A stretch of DNA of 64,000 bases from Polytrichum commune (taxonomy: Eukaryota; Streptophyta; Polytrichopsida; Polytrichales; Polytrichaceae), in the NCBI GenBank assembly GCA_950295325.1, contig OX485807.1:6016501-6080500 (forward strand), written 5' to 3'. The position numbers and the translations under genes were made by a program. The notes under the pieces were generated by a model that was not told where the DNA came from, ran no database searches, and saw nothing but the letters and a program-made list of their open reading frames with translations. Shown piece by piece: positions 1-10,785 of the stretch (positions within the stretch are counted from its first letter, which is position 1; each line of letters starts with the position of its first letter).

Positions 1-3000
1 AAGTGAAATTATCTGCAGTTGATATATGCACCTTATAAGACTTTAGTGAAGGCATCCAATCTTCTCAAGCTGAAAAAAACAAAAAAAACCATGATAACAA
101 GCAAATGTCATGTGGTTCCATTCAAACCGTCTAGAAGTGTAGAACTACTAGTGACATATTTCCAACATAGAATGTGGGCACTATATAGCACAAATCTAAT
201 GGTACCCATCTCAATCCCAATGTGGAAAATATAGGCATGTTTTTCATATTAAGATATTGAGTGTTGTAAGAAATAAACATTAAACAACATAGGTAGTTTG
301 AGGGCACCTATGGATGTAATGCATGTATTTTTTTATGTCAATGTTCAATCATGTCAAGTGCATTATTTTGAAGGTGAAAGTTCACACCAAACAAGATTTA
401 CCTACTAGACCTCATTGCAAATAGTCATATCTATCAGAAATGTGGAATGTGCAAAAACTATATATGTGATGCATATACAACCCAAAAGCCACTAGCAAAT
501 GCAAAAAAATCATTATTTGGTTTTATCACGTTGTGTGGACAATGGTGAATAAGTTGGAGGTTTTATTTCCAAATTGTCCCACTTTGGTAGTAAGATTTGC
601 AACATTCGTGATATGGATGTGTAAATCAACAAGGATAGCAGTAAAAACTACGATTGTTTTACACACCGGGAGAAAATAATTAATTAAAAAATCAATCCAA
701 CTCTTGACAAATTATGGCTAACAATTGCTTATGGACATCACAAAGACTCATATTGCTAGCAAAATCGAGAGACTATTTGAAGAACCAAAATTCTCTCTTG
801 CGGACCTAGACTCTTATAGCAAAGCGCCATCACCATTGAAGAAGAAAAAGATCAACATGAACTCCTCTCCTTCACTTCCCGTGTGGAGTGAAAGATAGTT
901 TGCCTAATATGAGTGAATATAGAGTTGTATATGAATATTAAAAGAGGTCATGCCTCCTTCATTACCTTATCTTAGATTTATTATTCATGTTCATGTTCAT
1001 ATAAAGCTCATATGAACATCTTATTCATTATTAATGTAGTGATTCTCATGCTCACTAAATGGTCGTATAGGTTCCCCCATTTATGTTGACTATTGAACCT
1101 AAATTGGTTATCATATTTTGAGCATGCAATTCAATTTCTTTTAAAACATGTATTTTTGGTATCCATTATTGGAGTTGTGTCAAATCATATACCACTCAAC
1201 TATAGGTTTCCTTATGAGCAAAGTGCCTTAATCCTTAGAGAACTCCTTAATAATCTCAAGGTGAACTTTAAGTTGTGTGTGCCTAAAATTAACATCAACC
1301 TATATTTCATCCTAATTCTATCAAACAAATGAGTGTAACAATGCAGTACATAAGCCAAGTTAAGAGCCGTTAATCATCTGCGGCATTAACTACCATAATA
1401 CACCAACATTGTCCAATCACAATGGCTATTCCAATAAGTAACCACTCGCTCAATGAGTCAATATAAGAAATATTCAACAAAAAGTGAACAAAATCCATGT
1501 TCAATACAAGACTCTCGTGCATTACAAGGTCCCTTTTGTGGTTATTTCTACCTATAATTCCAATGATATTGCCCCCACCCCCTTCTCCAATGTGGCAGAG
1601 GTTGACCACACAATAGGGATTGGTGAACAAACATCGCATGTCACTTGCTTAAAAATATTTTCTTTTCTTTTCTATTCTTTTGTAGAGGTCCATGTCCATT
1701 TGGACAACCACCTTTGTTGGTCTTCATTAGGTTGCATATAAACTCCAATTTAAAATTCGTTTTGTTTAAGTAGATTAGACACATATATGCAAATATGCAT
1801 TAATTTATATTTTGCAATTGTCTCTCTTGGCAAGGCTCCCAAACTCTGCAAAGTGTGGGGGGTGTTGCTTTAAGGCATGCTTACCTTATGAGAGTGACCA
1901 AAAGAAACACCCCCACAATGACCAAACTTAATCTACAAACATACATACAAAAGTGAAAGTAACCAAGTAACCTCATAACAATAACCACAACCCAAATGGC
2001 AAAGGTCAATGACTCCCCCAAAACATGTTTTTTCTTTTTTTTTGGGGGGGGGGAGGATATTTGCAAGGCATAAATGGCAAGTGATCTTAATTACTATATT
2101 AAATAGTCCTATTATTGTGGGTCAAAATGACTTTCTAGAGCTCATGTTAATTTTCATAATAAGAAGTAATGCGGGCCACATTAATGTTCAATCCACGTTA
2201 AACCTCTAGTAGAAAATTAGTGTGGGCCACTTTAATTGTTTTTCTAGGAAACTAGTGTGCGTGATTATTGTATTTTGTGCTACTTTTGTCCTATAAATAA
2301 TATTTATTGTGTTGCTCGCAAGTCTTCATGAAGGAGTAGGGGAAGACCTGTGCATTTGGACCCACGTTAAATCCAACATGATTAGGAAATTGGTGTGGAC
2401 CATGCTAATCTTCCACCCATGCTAATAGGACTATTTAATGTATCAAACCGTGGGCCTTAATTCAAACTGCGAGCAATTTGAGTGGCTCACAATACTAAAG
2501 AAAGTTTCAAATCCATAACATTTAACATGTAATGCATAGGGTTTCCTTTCCTTCCAAAACACCAAGACATACAATGGAGCCCTACCATGATCCGAGATTG
2601 AGAAAAATAAAGGTAGACGAGAAGTCAACCCTAACCTTAATGCCATGGCAATGACTACACTGATTATCCCAATTAGTGTGTGTTACTATTTGGAGCTACA
2701 TGATACAATAATGTCTTACTGATAATGTCTATCTAATGAAGGTTCAATAGGTTGTTTGGACATTATAGAACATAAATGACTTTGCTTGGTAAGATTTTAC
2801 ATTCTCATCAAATAGTTATAGCATTACGTAACTCTAAATAATAAAACACGCTCATTAGGATAGTTAGTGTAGCAAGGCTTCACATCCCCAAGCTCATGGG
2901 GCCTCTTGCATTTGTGACATGCATGGAGCAATTTATGGACATCCATATTCAACAACTAAGGGTCCAACAATACATCCCAGTTAAGGCTCCGGTTAGAGTA

Positions 3001-4079
3001 AGTGACCACTCAAATTAGTTATATGGTGCATGTACTGCCCAATTAAGAAAGTAAGCTAACATGTATACAAGGTATCTATCCTATGTGAGAGCTAATCTAT
3101 CTCACGGCCACATCACCTAGTTAAAATCAAGGTTAAATAAAGTTGTCAAAAGAGAAGTTAGAGATCTTTTGGGACCTTGGTTTTGTGAAAAAATCTTAAC
3201 TCATCCATACCCCCAATGCTAACTAGCTTTTACAAATGAGTAGCCCAAGTGTTTGTCTTGAGTGCCTGCCTTTCATTTTTCCTATCTCTTCTATGTTATG
3301 CTACGAGGTGGACCACACTATTTCTTTAATTTGTCCTAAATTTGCATACATTTTAGATTAAAATATAGTATTTAAAGTTAAATTTCCATGTTCAAATTTA
3401 GATACGAATATTATTTATTTGCAATGATAATATTCTTATAATAATGTAACAAAAATGGTGTGGACCACTTAATTATAATGTATCATAATTAGTGTCATGT
3501 TCAAAACTTGGGCAACTTGAGCTAACCTTTGCTTGGCAACCCTAACTCCTCTCTTAAATTGGTCAACCCTTGGTTAGTGGTAACTGGGATGCGCAACTGT
3601 GCAATTGGTTAGATCATATATGAGCGACTGTAGAGGGCTCCCTATTCCATCTTTACATGTGTTGGTAGGTAGTTATCACGTGGGATACAAGTTGCTTGTG
3701 GCGAATGTCAATATGACATGTGGCAAAAATTGAGGGGAAAATAATTATTATATGTTGGAATAGAGAGCCGTCTACAATAGTTGATTTCAGTAACTCACAT
3801 TATTAGCTATTTCTTCTACCTAGGTGGTGCGGCCATGATTTTAGTTAGCTAAAATTTTGGTTGGTTAATCCTCACTAAGTCATAAATTAGCTAATTCTCT
3901 TAACTAGATGTTGCAGTTGGACCTTAAGTCATGTAACCTTCTAAAAGGTCATCATGGTGTACGAGATTCAAAGCCGAGTAAGGTGCACATAGAGAATGTT
4001 CTCCATATTATCCAAGGATAGGTTAGGATTTTACTCCAAATCCACATAATAGAAGACAAAATTGAGTAATGCATATAAA
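1..4079. other. Intergenic, no gene seen
   Basis: AT-rich sequence with only short chance reading frames and no recognisable protein motif. About 930-1240 resembles a dispersed repeat also present near 34.4, 52.9 and 54.6 kb; the shared text includes a GAGCTCATATGAACATC-like stretch and an ACCACTCAANTATAGGT-like stretch. About 2090-2450 and 2640-2830 contain recurring phrases such as TTAGTGTGGGCCAC that return near 6.1-6.6 and 49.7 kb, so they look like decayed copies of another dispersed family. Confidence 0.6.
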
Positions 4080-4109
4080 ACTATGACGAAGACTCGTAAA
4101 CATCATATA

Positions 4110-4489
4110 CACATAAACATATACGGTAGATGGGTCTTAAGTGGTTTGTTTTTTTAATCAAACCCCTATATTTGATTGATATGGGGTTTGGCGAGGATCG
4201 AAGAGTTACATGGAACGTCTTCAAATAGTGATAACTACTCTACACTCATAGTGAAGGACTCACGTATCCAGTTAAGGAATCAACAAACATGCACTTCCGA
4301 TGACCATAACTGAATCAAGGGAGGTTTGATTTCCAATCCGGTTTGTGCAAATGTTTCATTGTAGATTTGCTAATGCAACATGAGTGTTGTTGTGTAAATA
4401 TAATCGGTAGAAGTTGGAGAACATGAGAATCAAACCAAATAACACCCCACATACCTGATGTTGTACATTGAGCCCCTTGTAGACATTAA
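4110..4489. repeat. Partial copy of the foldback repeat seen at 43.8-44.9 kb
   Basis: The text from the ATTTGATTGATATGGGGTTTGG region through ACCATAACTGAATCAAGGGAGG to the CGGTAGAAGTTGGAGAACA region follows the left arm and adjacent inner part of the long-arm foldback element at 43811-44882 in the same order. The copy is interrupted at 4490 by a TAA-flanked MITE. There is no coding content. Confidence 0.55.
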
Positions 4490-4988
4490 GGACCACTTCA
4501 CACATGAGACTGAGAACCCAAGACCAATACACTTCAAGCACTCTCATTGGTGAAAAAGGCGGACCTGGTCCAAGTTCACTTCACACTACACTTGAGGGAC
4601 CAACAAAGTATGTAAACGCAAGATGGATGTAAAGTCTACATGAATTCCTACATTGCATCAAATGGATCATGTTTCACAGTCACTTGGATTATTTTCAAAA
4701 ACCACCTCTTGGAGGTAGGCCTAACACAAAACCGGGAGACCATGGCACTCCAAACGCTCACAACCGTTGGTTTATTCTATTTTATCATGCGTGAGGACCT
4801 ACGTGAATAGAAATCCATTGAAATAGCATTTGGTTGAGGACCCGGTCACATAGGGCTTCACACTACACTCGAGGCTCCGTGACCACACCACATGATGTTG
4901 GAGGTGTGTTGGGACGGCCTTTGGACACTTTCTCTTGGGCTCCCACTTTCTCATGGTCACGGCTCTTGGCTTGTGTTTGAAGCAGCCC
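4490..4988. mobile_element. MITE, TIR GGRCCACTTCACACA type, TAA duplication
   Basis: A 499-bp segment with terminal inverted repeats (left GGACCACTTCACACATGAG; right end reads as CTTGTGTTTGAAGCAGCCC) flanked by TAA at 4487-4489 and 4989-4991. The same family, in opposite orientation, occupies 36353-36847, and a fragment lies at 41817-41998. A TAA/TTA 3-bp duplication fits PIF/Harbinger-like elements; that assignment is inference. No open frame for a transposase is present, so the element is non-autonomous. Confidence 0.8.
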
Positions 4989-4991
4989 TAA

Positions 4992-5729
4992 CTCAGGGGT
5001 TGATCACACTGGCCACTTTTGACATCATCCATCAGCATCTCCGGCTGCAATAGTGTGAAAAGTGGTGGGCCAACATCTATTTCTCAACATAATCTCCAGC
5101 AATTTCACGGCTAGAACCGGACGGAAAGTTTGGTGTGATCGGAGCCTCAACCTCCAACCCCGGGCGGAAATTGCTGTTGGTTCGGGAAACATATACAAGT
5201 ACGGAGTGATGAGTCATGAGGGCATCTTCCTATTTGGAGTTATAGGGTGGGGCCATCCAATGGAGGCACAACACTTCATTCGGGAAGCATGGAAGGGGAT
5301 TGGTGGTGAGACTTAAAGTCGCTGTGGACCCTTCAAACCCAAATATCTCTGACCTCTAATTTAGGGAGAAAATGTGTAATATATTTTGGTTATGGTGCTG
5401 CCATTTGTCTGTATCCGCTCCCATAGGTTAAATAAGTTAGCAGTATAGTGTAGTTATTGTGTGAATTGAGTTCAGTTTTCTAAGTTACGGAGCAGCATCA
5501 GACTGCAGGCCCACCACCCCCCACCCCACCTGCAAGTGCTGCATCTGCATTCGTCAGAGTCCCGAGTGTTTCCCAGTCCAACTGGTTGCATGCTTGTGAT
5601 CTTTCGGAAGTCCCTTGGAAAATCGAGGTATGTTGCATTAAATGATCGGTAATTCTCTTGAAGTCTTTTGTGCTTTAACCGGTTGTTGCACGATCTACAC
5701 CGGTTCATATGTAACTACAATGTTTTGTC
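4992..5729. other. Intergenic, no gene seen
   Basis: Reading frames of about 80 codons occur on both strands (for example 5062-5316) but none has a recognisable domain, a convincing splice context or a homologue I know. Part of it may be the inner part of the foldback-type repeat that begins near 4110. Confidence 0.5.
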
Positions 5730-5732
5730 TAA

Positions 5733-6116
5733 GGGCCGGTTCACACTATGCCCAAGTCGAGAGGAGAAGCGTCACTTTTATGGACCAAACTATGTCGAGA
5801 GGAGAAGCCTTTGGGCTGAAAAAGTATATTAAAATAATCCACTGTTAGATTTTGAATATTTTAATGAAAAAAAAGTTCGGCCTCTGGACGGAAGTTTGGG
5901 TCGAGCATTTTGCTCGACCCAAACTTTGCTTGAGAGGCCGAACTCTTGGCGCCATAACTTCCTAAAAGTGCTACCACCTAGGCTCTTTTGGAGGCGACGT
6001 CCTTTGGACTTCGGCCTCTAGTGTGAAGGCCGAGAGGACGGACTTTGGACATTTCTGCATTTTCATTGGTCCAAACGCTTCTCCTCTCGAAGTTTGGCCA
6101 TAGTGTGAACCGGCCC
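5733..6116. mobile_element. Foldback MITE with internal hairpin, TAA duplication
   Basis: A 384-bp element with 18-bp inverted termini (GGGCCGGTTCACACTATG and its complement) flanked by TAA at 5730-5732 and 6117-6119. The centre (about 5870-5942) is a second inverted repeat whose innermost stem contains AGTTTGGGTCGAGC, four bases of loop, then the complement. The insertion site is supported by an uninterrupted inverted copy of the target near 6445-6475, where ACATTGTTTTGTCTAATTTA is intact. A TAA duplication is typical of PIF/Harbinger-like MITEs. Confidence 0.85.
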
Positions 6117-6119
6117 TAA

Positions 6120-6651
6120 TTAGTGTGGGTTACCGATTGGAGTTATGTGTTGCTATGACAATTTACCGAGAGTATTAATTTTTACCCAAATAAGATAAGT
6201 ACATTGTGGGCCACGACAACTCCGAGTTACCACGCTGATTTGTGGCTGTAATTTGAAACAACCCGCTGTAATTTCCAATGTGAAAAATTAGTGTGGATTT
6301 TTTGACTGCATGTTTCTGTGAAAATTCAAGGCAAGGCAAGGCAAGGCAAGAATTATAAAATTATTGATGTTAATCAAGGCAAGTACTATAGAATTAATGT
6401 GGGCCACACTAAATTCTAACCCACGTGAATTTCCCACCCGTACTAAATTAGACAAAACAATGTAGTTAGTATGCACACCGAAGAATATGATATAACTTAA
6501 TTTGGTAAAAAACTGATAACGTTGTTAAAAAGTTATAGCAACGTGTAACTCCAAATGGTAACCCACTGTAATTAGAGAATACATTGTAGCCCATGTTCAT
6601 TGACCTGCAATTCATTGTAGCTGGAGCTTGGAGTTGACCCACTATACGTAA
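6120..6651. repeat. Decayed dispersed repeat with AAGGC microsatellite
   Basis: Contains repeated TTAGTGTGG(GCCAC)-like phrases shared with 2.1-2.8 and 49.7 kb, and a short (AAGGC)n microsatellite at about 6328-6350. It includes the empty target-site copy used to define the MITE at 5733. No gene seen. Confidence 0.5.
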
Positions 6652-6664
6652 TAAGTAAAGTAGT

Positions 6665-7286
6665 ATTTTTATTTTATTTTTTGGGAAGATAGGAGGCGTG
6701 TGGCCACCTGGCTGCACTAAATATACCAATTAGTGAGAGTGGTACTCATTCAAGTCACACGCACAAATCTCAAAGTTACCAAGGACTAAAGTTGCTACTG
6801 AGTGATAGTAAATTCATGACTACGGTAAATTCTATGCTCATTTATTGTAGGTTTCAAGAAAATTTGTGCATACTTATGATTAGTCCATGCCACATGTTTG
6901 TCAGTGAATAGTGCCAAGTGCCAGTACTTTAACGAATAGTACCAAGTGCCGGTACTTTAGTGAATAGTGCCAAGTTCGGGGACTTTCATGCCAAGTGCCC
7001 ATACTTGCAAGCCCAATGCCGGTACTTTAAGTGAATAGTGCCAAGTGCCGAGGTAAACAATGCTTCCAAGTCTTACATTTGAGATCTTTTGGTGGCACTA
7101 ATTCATAGCATTAAGGAATTTAGTATCGTCTTCACTTTTTTCCCACACTCACAAATTGGTAGATATAGTGTAGTTTTCCCGTCAAGTAGAGAGAAGATTT
7201 CATGGCCGGGAATCAAACCGCCAACCACTCCTTTTGGTTTTGGGTACCTCTCCACTATCATCTGGCAGTTTGGGTTCATCTCGGAC
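6665..7286 (-). mobile_element. tRNA-like SINE, interrupted by a MITE
   Basis: A 13-bp direct repeat TAAGTAAAGTAGT flanks the segment (6652-6664 and 7287-7299). On the minus strand the head includes an A-box-like GATAGTGGAGAGG and a B-box-like GGTTTGATTCCC near 7198-7212, followed by CTCTCTACTTGACGGGAAAAC. The family tail (GCCAGGTGGCCAC...) resumes at about 6713 and ends in an A-rich tail seen as T-rich sequence at 6665-6682. The head and tail match the SINE at 33494-33630. The roughly 455-bp gap between them is a separate insertion (6714-7171). Confidence 0.75.
6714..7171. mobile_element. MITE nested in the SINE, imperfect TIRs of about 28 bp
   Basis: The left end reads GCACTAAATATACCAATTAG and the right end, read on the minus strand, ACACTATATCTACCAATTTG, giving imperfect inverted repeats of about 28 bp. 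The insert splits a SINE whose unbroken copy is at 33494. Inside (about 6902-7055) is a short degenerate tandem repeat of roughly 30 bp based on AGTGAATAGTGCCAAGTGCC. The target duplication is not clear (perhaps a degenerate TA). No coding content. Confidence 0.65.
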
Positions 7287-7439
7287 TAAGTAAAGTAGTG
7301 TTAAAAGGATCTTCATTCCTAAGTTTTATATACCACAATGTTTTATTTTTTTAGTCAACTCATATGAAATAAAAATAACATTGGTGCTTTTTATTTGCAC
7401 TAACATGAATGAGAGCCCATTCTTCCTTACCTTGATCTC

Positions 7440-9333
7440 GTTTTACTAAGTGATAAGGTAGGTGTACTTCCTACCCTCCGGGAGTTGGGCTCCTTTAAAT
7501 AATAGTCTGGCAAGATGGATGTGGTGTTGATGCCGAAGTTCTCAATGGAGATATGGGTGAGAATATTTGTTATGCTTTTGGGGAATCTTTGGTGAGTTTG
7601 CTAAGGACTTTGTCTAATTTCTGGATGTCAAGTTTGGAGAAGGGGACCGCATAGTAGACACAAACTATGCATGGTTTGATGACAGGGTTAAGGACGTGGA
7701 TTTTTTGTTTGATGGTGGCAGGTGATGTCATAAATTGTTTGCTTTGTTTTTTTTGTTTTTTCCATTGTTATGTCTCTTTGCAATTTTCATTTGAGTGAAG
7801 GGATGAGATGTATGCCTAGGTACGTGTAAGCTTCATTTCGGGATAGGGTGGGGAAGGGCTTGTATGTAGGCTTGACTACGGTTGGTTTGAAATTAGATTT
7901 GTTGGGGCTTCCGGTGATGGCGCATTTCATTAAGGTTAAGTCTAGGTGTGCCCACTCCGAAGATTTTGTAGTTTGGGGGTTTGTGGTTGTATGTTTGCTA
8001 AATTATCCATGATGATGACTAGATCATCAACATAGGTTGTTGATCAACATGTGGTATTACATATGATTGTGGAAGTATTAAAATGGTATCCAAGGTTGTC
8101 ATTTTCTAACCACCGTAAAAGTGGATGCAAGAAGATGATGATGAGGTATGGGCTAAGTGTGTCGCCTTGTATTGTACCACTGCTGATATGAATTGGTGGT
8201 GTAGCACTGAAGTGGTTGCCATGGAAAGAGGTGGTGAAATTTGTGTAGATGTTACCAATTAGTTATGTTGCGTCGTTGGGGTGGTCTAGGTCTAATGTGT
8301 GATCAATGGAGCCAAAAACATTTCTAAAGTCAATGCACGTAAGGTAAATGTAATTATTTGTGAGCTTAGCATCTTTCAACGTAATGATGATTATTTGTAT
8401 TTGTCTCATGGTGTTTCTCTATTGTTTAAACCTTTTTTGGGCTAAAGTGTAGTGTTTTTTGTTTTTCACCAAAGCTTGTAAGGAGGCTGTGAGGGTAATA
8501 GTGTAGAGTTTGTGGATAATGTTGGCTAGGGCTATGCGTCTATAATTATCAAGTAGTAAGGGGTTGTCTTCCTTGTAGAGGAGTATGGTTTTGTTGTGTT
8601 TCCAATATCTTGGGATGTTCTTTTAGAGATAACATTGCAGGAAAAATAGGAAGAACTTGTCATGGAAAATCTCGGGTATTGCTTTGAGGATTTCATTGAG
8701 GATATTATTGGAGCCTGGTGTTTTTCCTCCTACAAGTTTTTTTGAGGTTGTTATCGAAGACTTCTCTCGTGAATATTATAGTTAAGGTGACATTTTCGGG
8801 GTCTTTTGCCTCAAGGAGGAGGCCATTTGGGCCATGTCATGGGTATTTTTTGACTGCACAATGGCAAGTTGAGGGGTGGTATGTAGGGTCGTTGCATATG
8901 AGGGTTTGTCTTTGAAAGGAGTTTGTTGTGAGCGCCATATTTCTTGGCAATATCTTGAGGGTGTGTAAGGACGTTGTTTATGTCTTTGAGGCAATCTAGA
9001 GGTGCGTTGGTGGTGGGTCTGATTTTATTTTTTTATGTATTGTTTTGGGTTTGTTGTTTAATATGATTATGTATTTGATGATGGTTTTTCTTATAATTTA
9101 TGGTTGTTTGTTTAGAGGTGATTTTGTAGGCTTCTATCTTGGCAATCTGTCCTATGTTGGCAAGTTTGTTGACGGATTGTTGTACTATTAAGTTATCTTG
9201 TGGGGTAGGTGGTAGGATGATATTTATGAGGGTATGTAGTTGTTGTATGTCCGGGTGGGTAATCCAAGTGGGGTAGAGTTAGGTGTTGATTATGCATATG
9301 GCTTTCCTTATGAGATGGTATGTTTTTAGATGT
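7440..9333 (-). pseudogene. LINE ORF2 fragment, reverse transcriptase part (decayed)
   Basis: Reading the minus strand gives a recognisable non-LTR retrotransposon reverse transcriptase with scattered stops. In order: a linker region (about 9.3-8.9 kb), a motif containing IDFRNVFGSIDH (about 8.3 kb, palm motif A), SSGTIQGDTLSPYL (about 8.2 kb, motif B region), the catalytic TYVDDLVIIMD (about 8.0 kb, YxDD) and a downstream part resembling KLDIQKLDKVLSKLTKD (about 7.6 kb). The plus strand is G/T-rich over this stretch, as it is over 27.5-32.3 kb. It is the 3' part of the LINE whose endonuclease part lies right of the 18-kb insertion. At least five in-frame stops show that it is dead. Confidence 0.85.
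9330..9333. repeat. Target-site duplication ATGT, left copy
   Basis: ATGT directly precedes the left inverted terminus and recurs directly after the right terminus at 27538-27541. Confidence 0.8.
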
Positions 9334-9361
9334 AACACTATATTCGTTAAATTGAGACTTT
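9334..9361 (+). repeat. Left terminal inverted repeat
   Basis: 28 bp beginning AACACTATATTCG and ending GAGACTTT; identical at all 28 positions to the complement of 27510-27537. Similarity stops immediately inside. Confidence 0.88.
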
Positions 9362-9479
9362 TTGGGCATTTTGAGACATTCACAAAAATAAGAACAAGGA
9401 TAAATGGAACACATATTGGAGAAAGTTGTAAGATGCGAACACTTTGAAGCGGGTGTTTAGAACAAGAACCCCATTAATA

Positions 9480-9745
9480 ACTCATATTTGGGATTGTTTA
9501 GGGTGGGCAATCCAAACCTTAGGCCAAGTTGAAGGGGAAATCTTAAAACATTCATATTATCGCACAAAAACTTGTATGAATATGGTTTAGGTAGGGCAAT
9601 CCAAACCATAGATCATATTGAAGGGGAAATATGTGAACCAATATAATATAACATACAAAATATTCCAAACTCATATTTGTGATGGTTTAGGTAGGGCAAT
9701 CCAAACCTTAGACCATATGGAAGGGGAAATCATGTGACACTTATA
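9480..9745. repeat. Left subterminal repeats, three units of about 95 bp
   Basis: Three tandem units share a core like GGTTTAGGTAGGGCAATCC followed by AAACC and, after a short spacer, GAAGGGGAAAT. The core is an imperfect palindrome (GTTTNGGT...CCAAAC). Related sequence in inverted orientation occurs near the right end (27325-27395). Paired subterminal repeats of this kind commonly bind transposase; that role here is inference. Confidence 0.65.
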
Positions 9746-9871
9746 TTATTGCAAAAAAAACATACAAAGTGTGGCATGTAAAATGCATAGCATGCTAACA
9801 CCACACATCCATTGGATAGTGCGACCCAAAATGTTCTTGCCTATGGCCCACAACCCTACGCCTACTATGGC

Positions 9872-10674
9872 CTATCTAGCCTCGGAGACTACCTCTTTTT
9901 CTTTTGCTTCATTTTCTTTTGCTTTTTTTTCTTTTGCCTCTTTTTCTTTTGCTGCGGCTTCTTTTGCTCGCATTGCTTCAACATTCCTGAAAATCTCCGC
10001 CCCGCGACTATAGCCATTCTTGGGGTGACCGCCATCAAAAACACATTTTGGATTCCGTCGGCCGCCCGAATTATACGACGAAGAATTCGAATACGATGAA
10101 GTGGACTGTCTTGCATTTCTGGTCATGGAGTAGAAACGCTCCAACTCGACGGACGCACTAGCCCGCATAGGTTTACGGGTGGGAGCAACCTGCAACGCGT
10201 CAATGCAAGAACACATGTGTTAGTTTAGGGAGGAAGACCCAAACGTGTCACACGTTCAATTTTTAAGTGCGGGATGATTGTAATGCGCGGTTAACCATGT
10301 TTTGGGGGGGGGGGGTTCACCTTGTCACCGGGGGCGTTCCTGTCGGAGTTGGCGAGGAGGGGCAAGGCGTCCCGCAAAGGAATAGGAAGGGTGCCACTCT
10401 TCGTGGGCCGAGCGTCCATCTGCAGCCGCCGTTGAGGTGTAATACTGCCGCCGGGCCGAGAGGGGGACGTCCGGACGCATTTGCGATTTATGCCCTTGAG
10501 CGGCGACGGGGACGGAGATGGCCGGAAGATTTGCTTGGGTGGGGGGCTATCGACGACGCCGGCGTCGATAGGCTCCTTGGAGTAGTCGATGGTGGACGCG
10601 GCATCGTAGACGGTCTCGTAGAAGAAGCTCCCCAAATTTGATTCGTTGACGATCTCAATCGAGGGCTCCAAACG
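9872..10674 (-). CDS. Two-exon coding fragment, unknown function, K/E-rich tail
   Basis: Two phase-0 coding segments can be joined: 10674-10321 (118 codons; acceptor GCGCCAG before CGTTTGGAG, donor AAG|GTGAAC) and 10189-9872 (105 codons plus stop; acceptor GCGTTGCAG). The first contains Pro/Ser-rich text (SPSPSPLKG, RTSPSRPGG). The second has an Arg/Ser-rich part followed by a Lys/Glu/Ala repeat (AKEKEAKEKKAKENEAKEKE), probably a charged helix. No start exon was found, because the upstream FCP1-like exon ends in a stop at 10786. It could be the 3' end of a separate gene or an alternative end of the large gene. I recognise no family. Confidence 0.45.
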
Positions 10675-10785
10675 CTGGCGCAAAAAAAGAAACAAAACAA
10701 AACCCAAGGGGAGGGGGGAGCATGTGAAAATCGATATACAATTGAGGCATAATATATCACACACAATGGCACACCATGTAGTATC

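Noticed and set aside
7440-9333. Active retrotransposon or integrated virus, from the YVDD motif
   Set aside because: Several stops, no LTRs, and LINE-type motif order with an upstream apurinic-endonuclease part; it is a dead LINE.
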